A stretch of DNA of 5,492 nt from positions 1-5,492 of the forward strand of contig JAJPIN010000093.1 of NCBI GenBank assembly GCA_021324715.1. Reading direction: 5' to 3'. Source of the DNA: Nitrososphaeria archaeon. Its GTDB lineage: Archaea > Thermoproteota > Nitrososphaeria > Nitrososphaerales > Nitrososphaeraceae. Shown piece after piece: positions 5,074 through 5,492 of the stretch. The translations under genes were made by a program, and so were the position numbers. Position 1 is the stretch's first letter. Each line of letters starts with the position of its first letter. The notes beneath the pieces were generated by a model that was given only the letters and a program-made list of their open reading frames with translations, searched no databases and was not told the DNA's origin.

Positions 5074-5256
5074 ATGGGTAGAACGATACCATCTTTCAGA
5101 TTAGCTTGTATGACAGAAGAATTAAAGTGGCGTAGCTTTCGTTTCTGCCTAGATAAGGATGATAGAAAAAAATTTGATGAAATGTTTTCAATTTCGCGTC
5201 AATATAATAGTGCATGTTCTAATTCCGCAAGAGCAATTGTCATACACAACATATAA
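5074..5256 (+). CDS. Small helical MGRT-type protein, probably frameshifted
   Basis: Sixty residues are read in frame, starting MGRTIPSFRLA. The start abuts the RadA-like stop (TAAATG), marking translational coupling. I recall small conserved archaeal proteins beginning MGRT-P-(S/T)-F-R, with no known function; this cannot be checked here. Residues 15-37 form a charged helical block with W19, F22, L26, D30, R31, F34 and M37, repeated at the same spacing in the protein starting at 5341. The frame stops after VIHNI at 5254-5256. One extra T there gives HNI-L-MSIILHHYKQLMELMKKNSNN, ending at 5321: a protein of about 82 residues with a further amphipathic helix, which I think is the true product. 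No membrane segment or signal peptide is seen. Its likely role is as partner of the RadA-like protein, from gene order only. Confidence 0.75.
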   Translation: MGRTIPSFRLACMTEELKWRSFRFCLDKDDRKKFDEMFSISRQYNSACSNSARAIVIHNI

Positions 5257-5321
5257 TGTCAATTATCCTGCATCACTATAAACAGTTAATGGAATTAATG
5301 AAAAAAAATAGCAATAATTAA
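5254..5321 (+). other. Displaced C-terminal end of MGRT-type gene
   Basis: The ATG at 5256 overlaps the TAA of the frame above (TAATG) and opens 21 codons, MSIILHHYKQLMELMKKNSNN, ending TAA at 5319-5321. The sequence forms a natural amphipathic, basic C-terminal helix. A missing T after ATA at 5251-5253 explains it best; a separately translated 21-residue coupled peptide is the alternative. Confidence 0.55.
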
Positions 5322-5340
5322 TCAAGGTAGATAATAAAAG

Positions 5341-5492
5341 ATGATATTGTTTCCAAATGAAGACATATTAGCACAAGAGCTTGAATCGTGGAGAGGATTT
5401 GCAGATGCCTTGCGTGAAGAAGACAGGACGCTTTTCTTACGTATGTTGGATGAATGTTACCAATTTATTGACTCGATCAATTCAAAGGGAGA
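5341..5492 (+). CDS. Small helical protein, paralogue of preceding gene (partial)
   Basis: ATG at 5341 opens a frame that runs off the right edge after 50 full codons, with no stop. The protein begins MILFPNEDILAQELESW and continues as acidic helix through SINSKG. Residues 13-35 align without gaps to residues 15-37 of the upstream MGRT-type protein, with nine identities (E, W, R, F, L, D, R, F, M) at identical spacing. The two are therefore probably diverged duplicates of one helical domain. AAGGTAG (5324-5330) is a weak possible ribosome site 10 bases before the ATG, and AATAATTAAT (5313-5322) a weak TATA candidate, so it may be translated from the RadA-like operon or from its own start. Its function is unknown; the family seems archaeal, from memory only. 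Confidence 0.8.
   Translation, partial: MILFPNEDILAQELESWRGFADALREEDRTLFLRMLDECYQFIDSINSKG

Overview
The window looks like chromosome from an ammonia-oxidising archaeon of the Nitrososphaerota (Thaumarchaeota), perhaps of the Nitrososphaera/Nitrosocosmicus type. The evidence is indirect. The DNA is AT-rich. Several genes have archaeal TATA boxes 24-29 bases before the start codon, with no Shine-Dalgarno, as expected for leaderless mRNAs. GTG and TTG starts are common, a small secreted protein is rich in N-glycosylation sequons, and the gene families (DUF72, nitroreductases, a divergent RadA-like protein, a small MGRT-P-S-F-R protein) suit this group. No 16S or marker gene is present, so the taxonomy is inference.

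Layout. Bases 1-379 hold no convincing protein gene but contain two GC-richer, foldable islands (88-159 and 264-324) that could be structured RNAs. Bases 380-814 carry, on the minus strand, a possible 50-residue ORF followed by a 92-residue exported Asn/Ser/Thr-rich protein. Bases 815-1134 are non-coding as far as I can see and contain a strong hairpin (917-955). Bases 1135-2431 encode one long nitroreductase-fold protein of about 432 residues, broken by two single-base frameshifts. After an AT-only hairpin comes an intact 170-residue nitroreductase (2580-3092), then a 42-residue CxxC mini-protein (3107-3235). A DUF72 TIM-barrel gene (3240-4115) converges on these from the minus strand.

The DUF72 gene is divergent from a rightward cluster starting at 4252. 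This cluster holds a RadA/RecA-like protein that has lost a recognisable Walker A motif, a small helical protein abutting it exactly (TAA then ATG), and a second small helical protein running off the right edge (5341 onward). The two small proteins share a nine-residue pattern at identical spacing, so they look like paralogues. I regard this degenerate RadA-like plus paired small-protein cassette as the most interesting biology in the window. A role with DNA repair or recombination is inference from the RecA-like fold only.

Three separate genes or gene parts are each restored by adding one base next to an existing base of the same kind (about 1602, 2162 and 5254). That shared signature points to indel errors in the underlying sequence at least as strongly as to real gene decay, and should be settled before any gene here is called a pseudogene.
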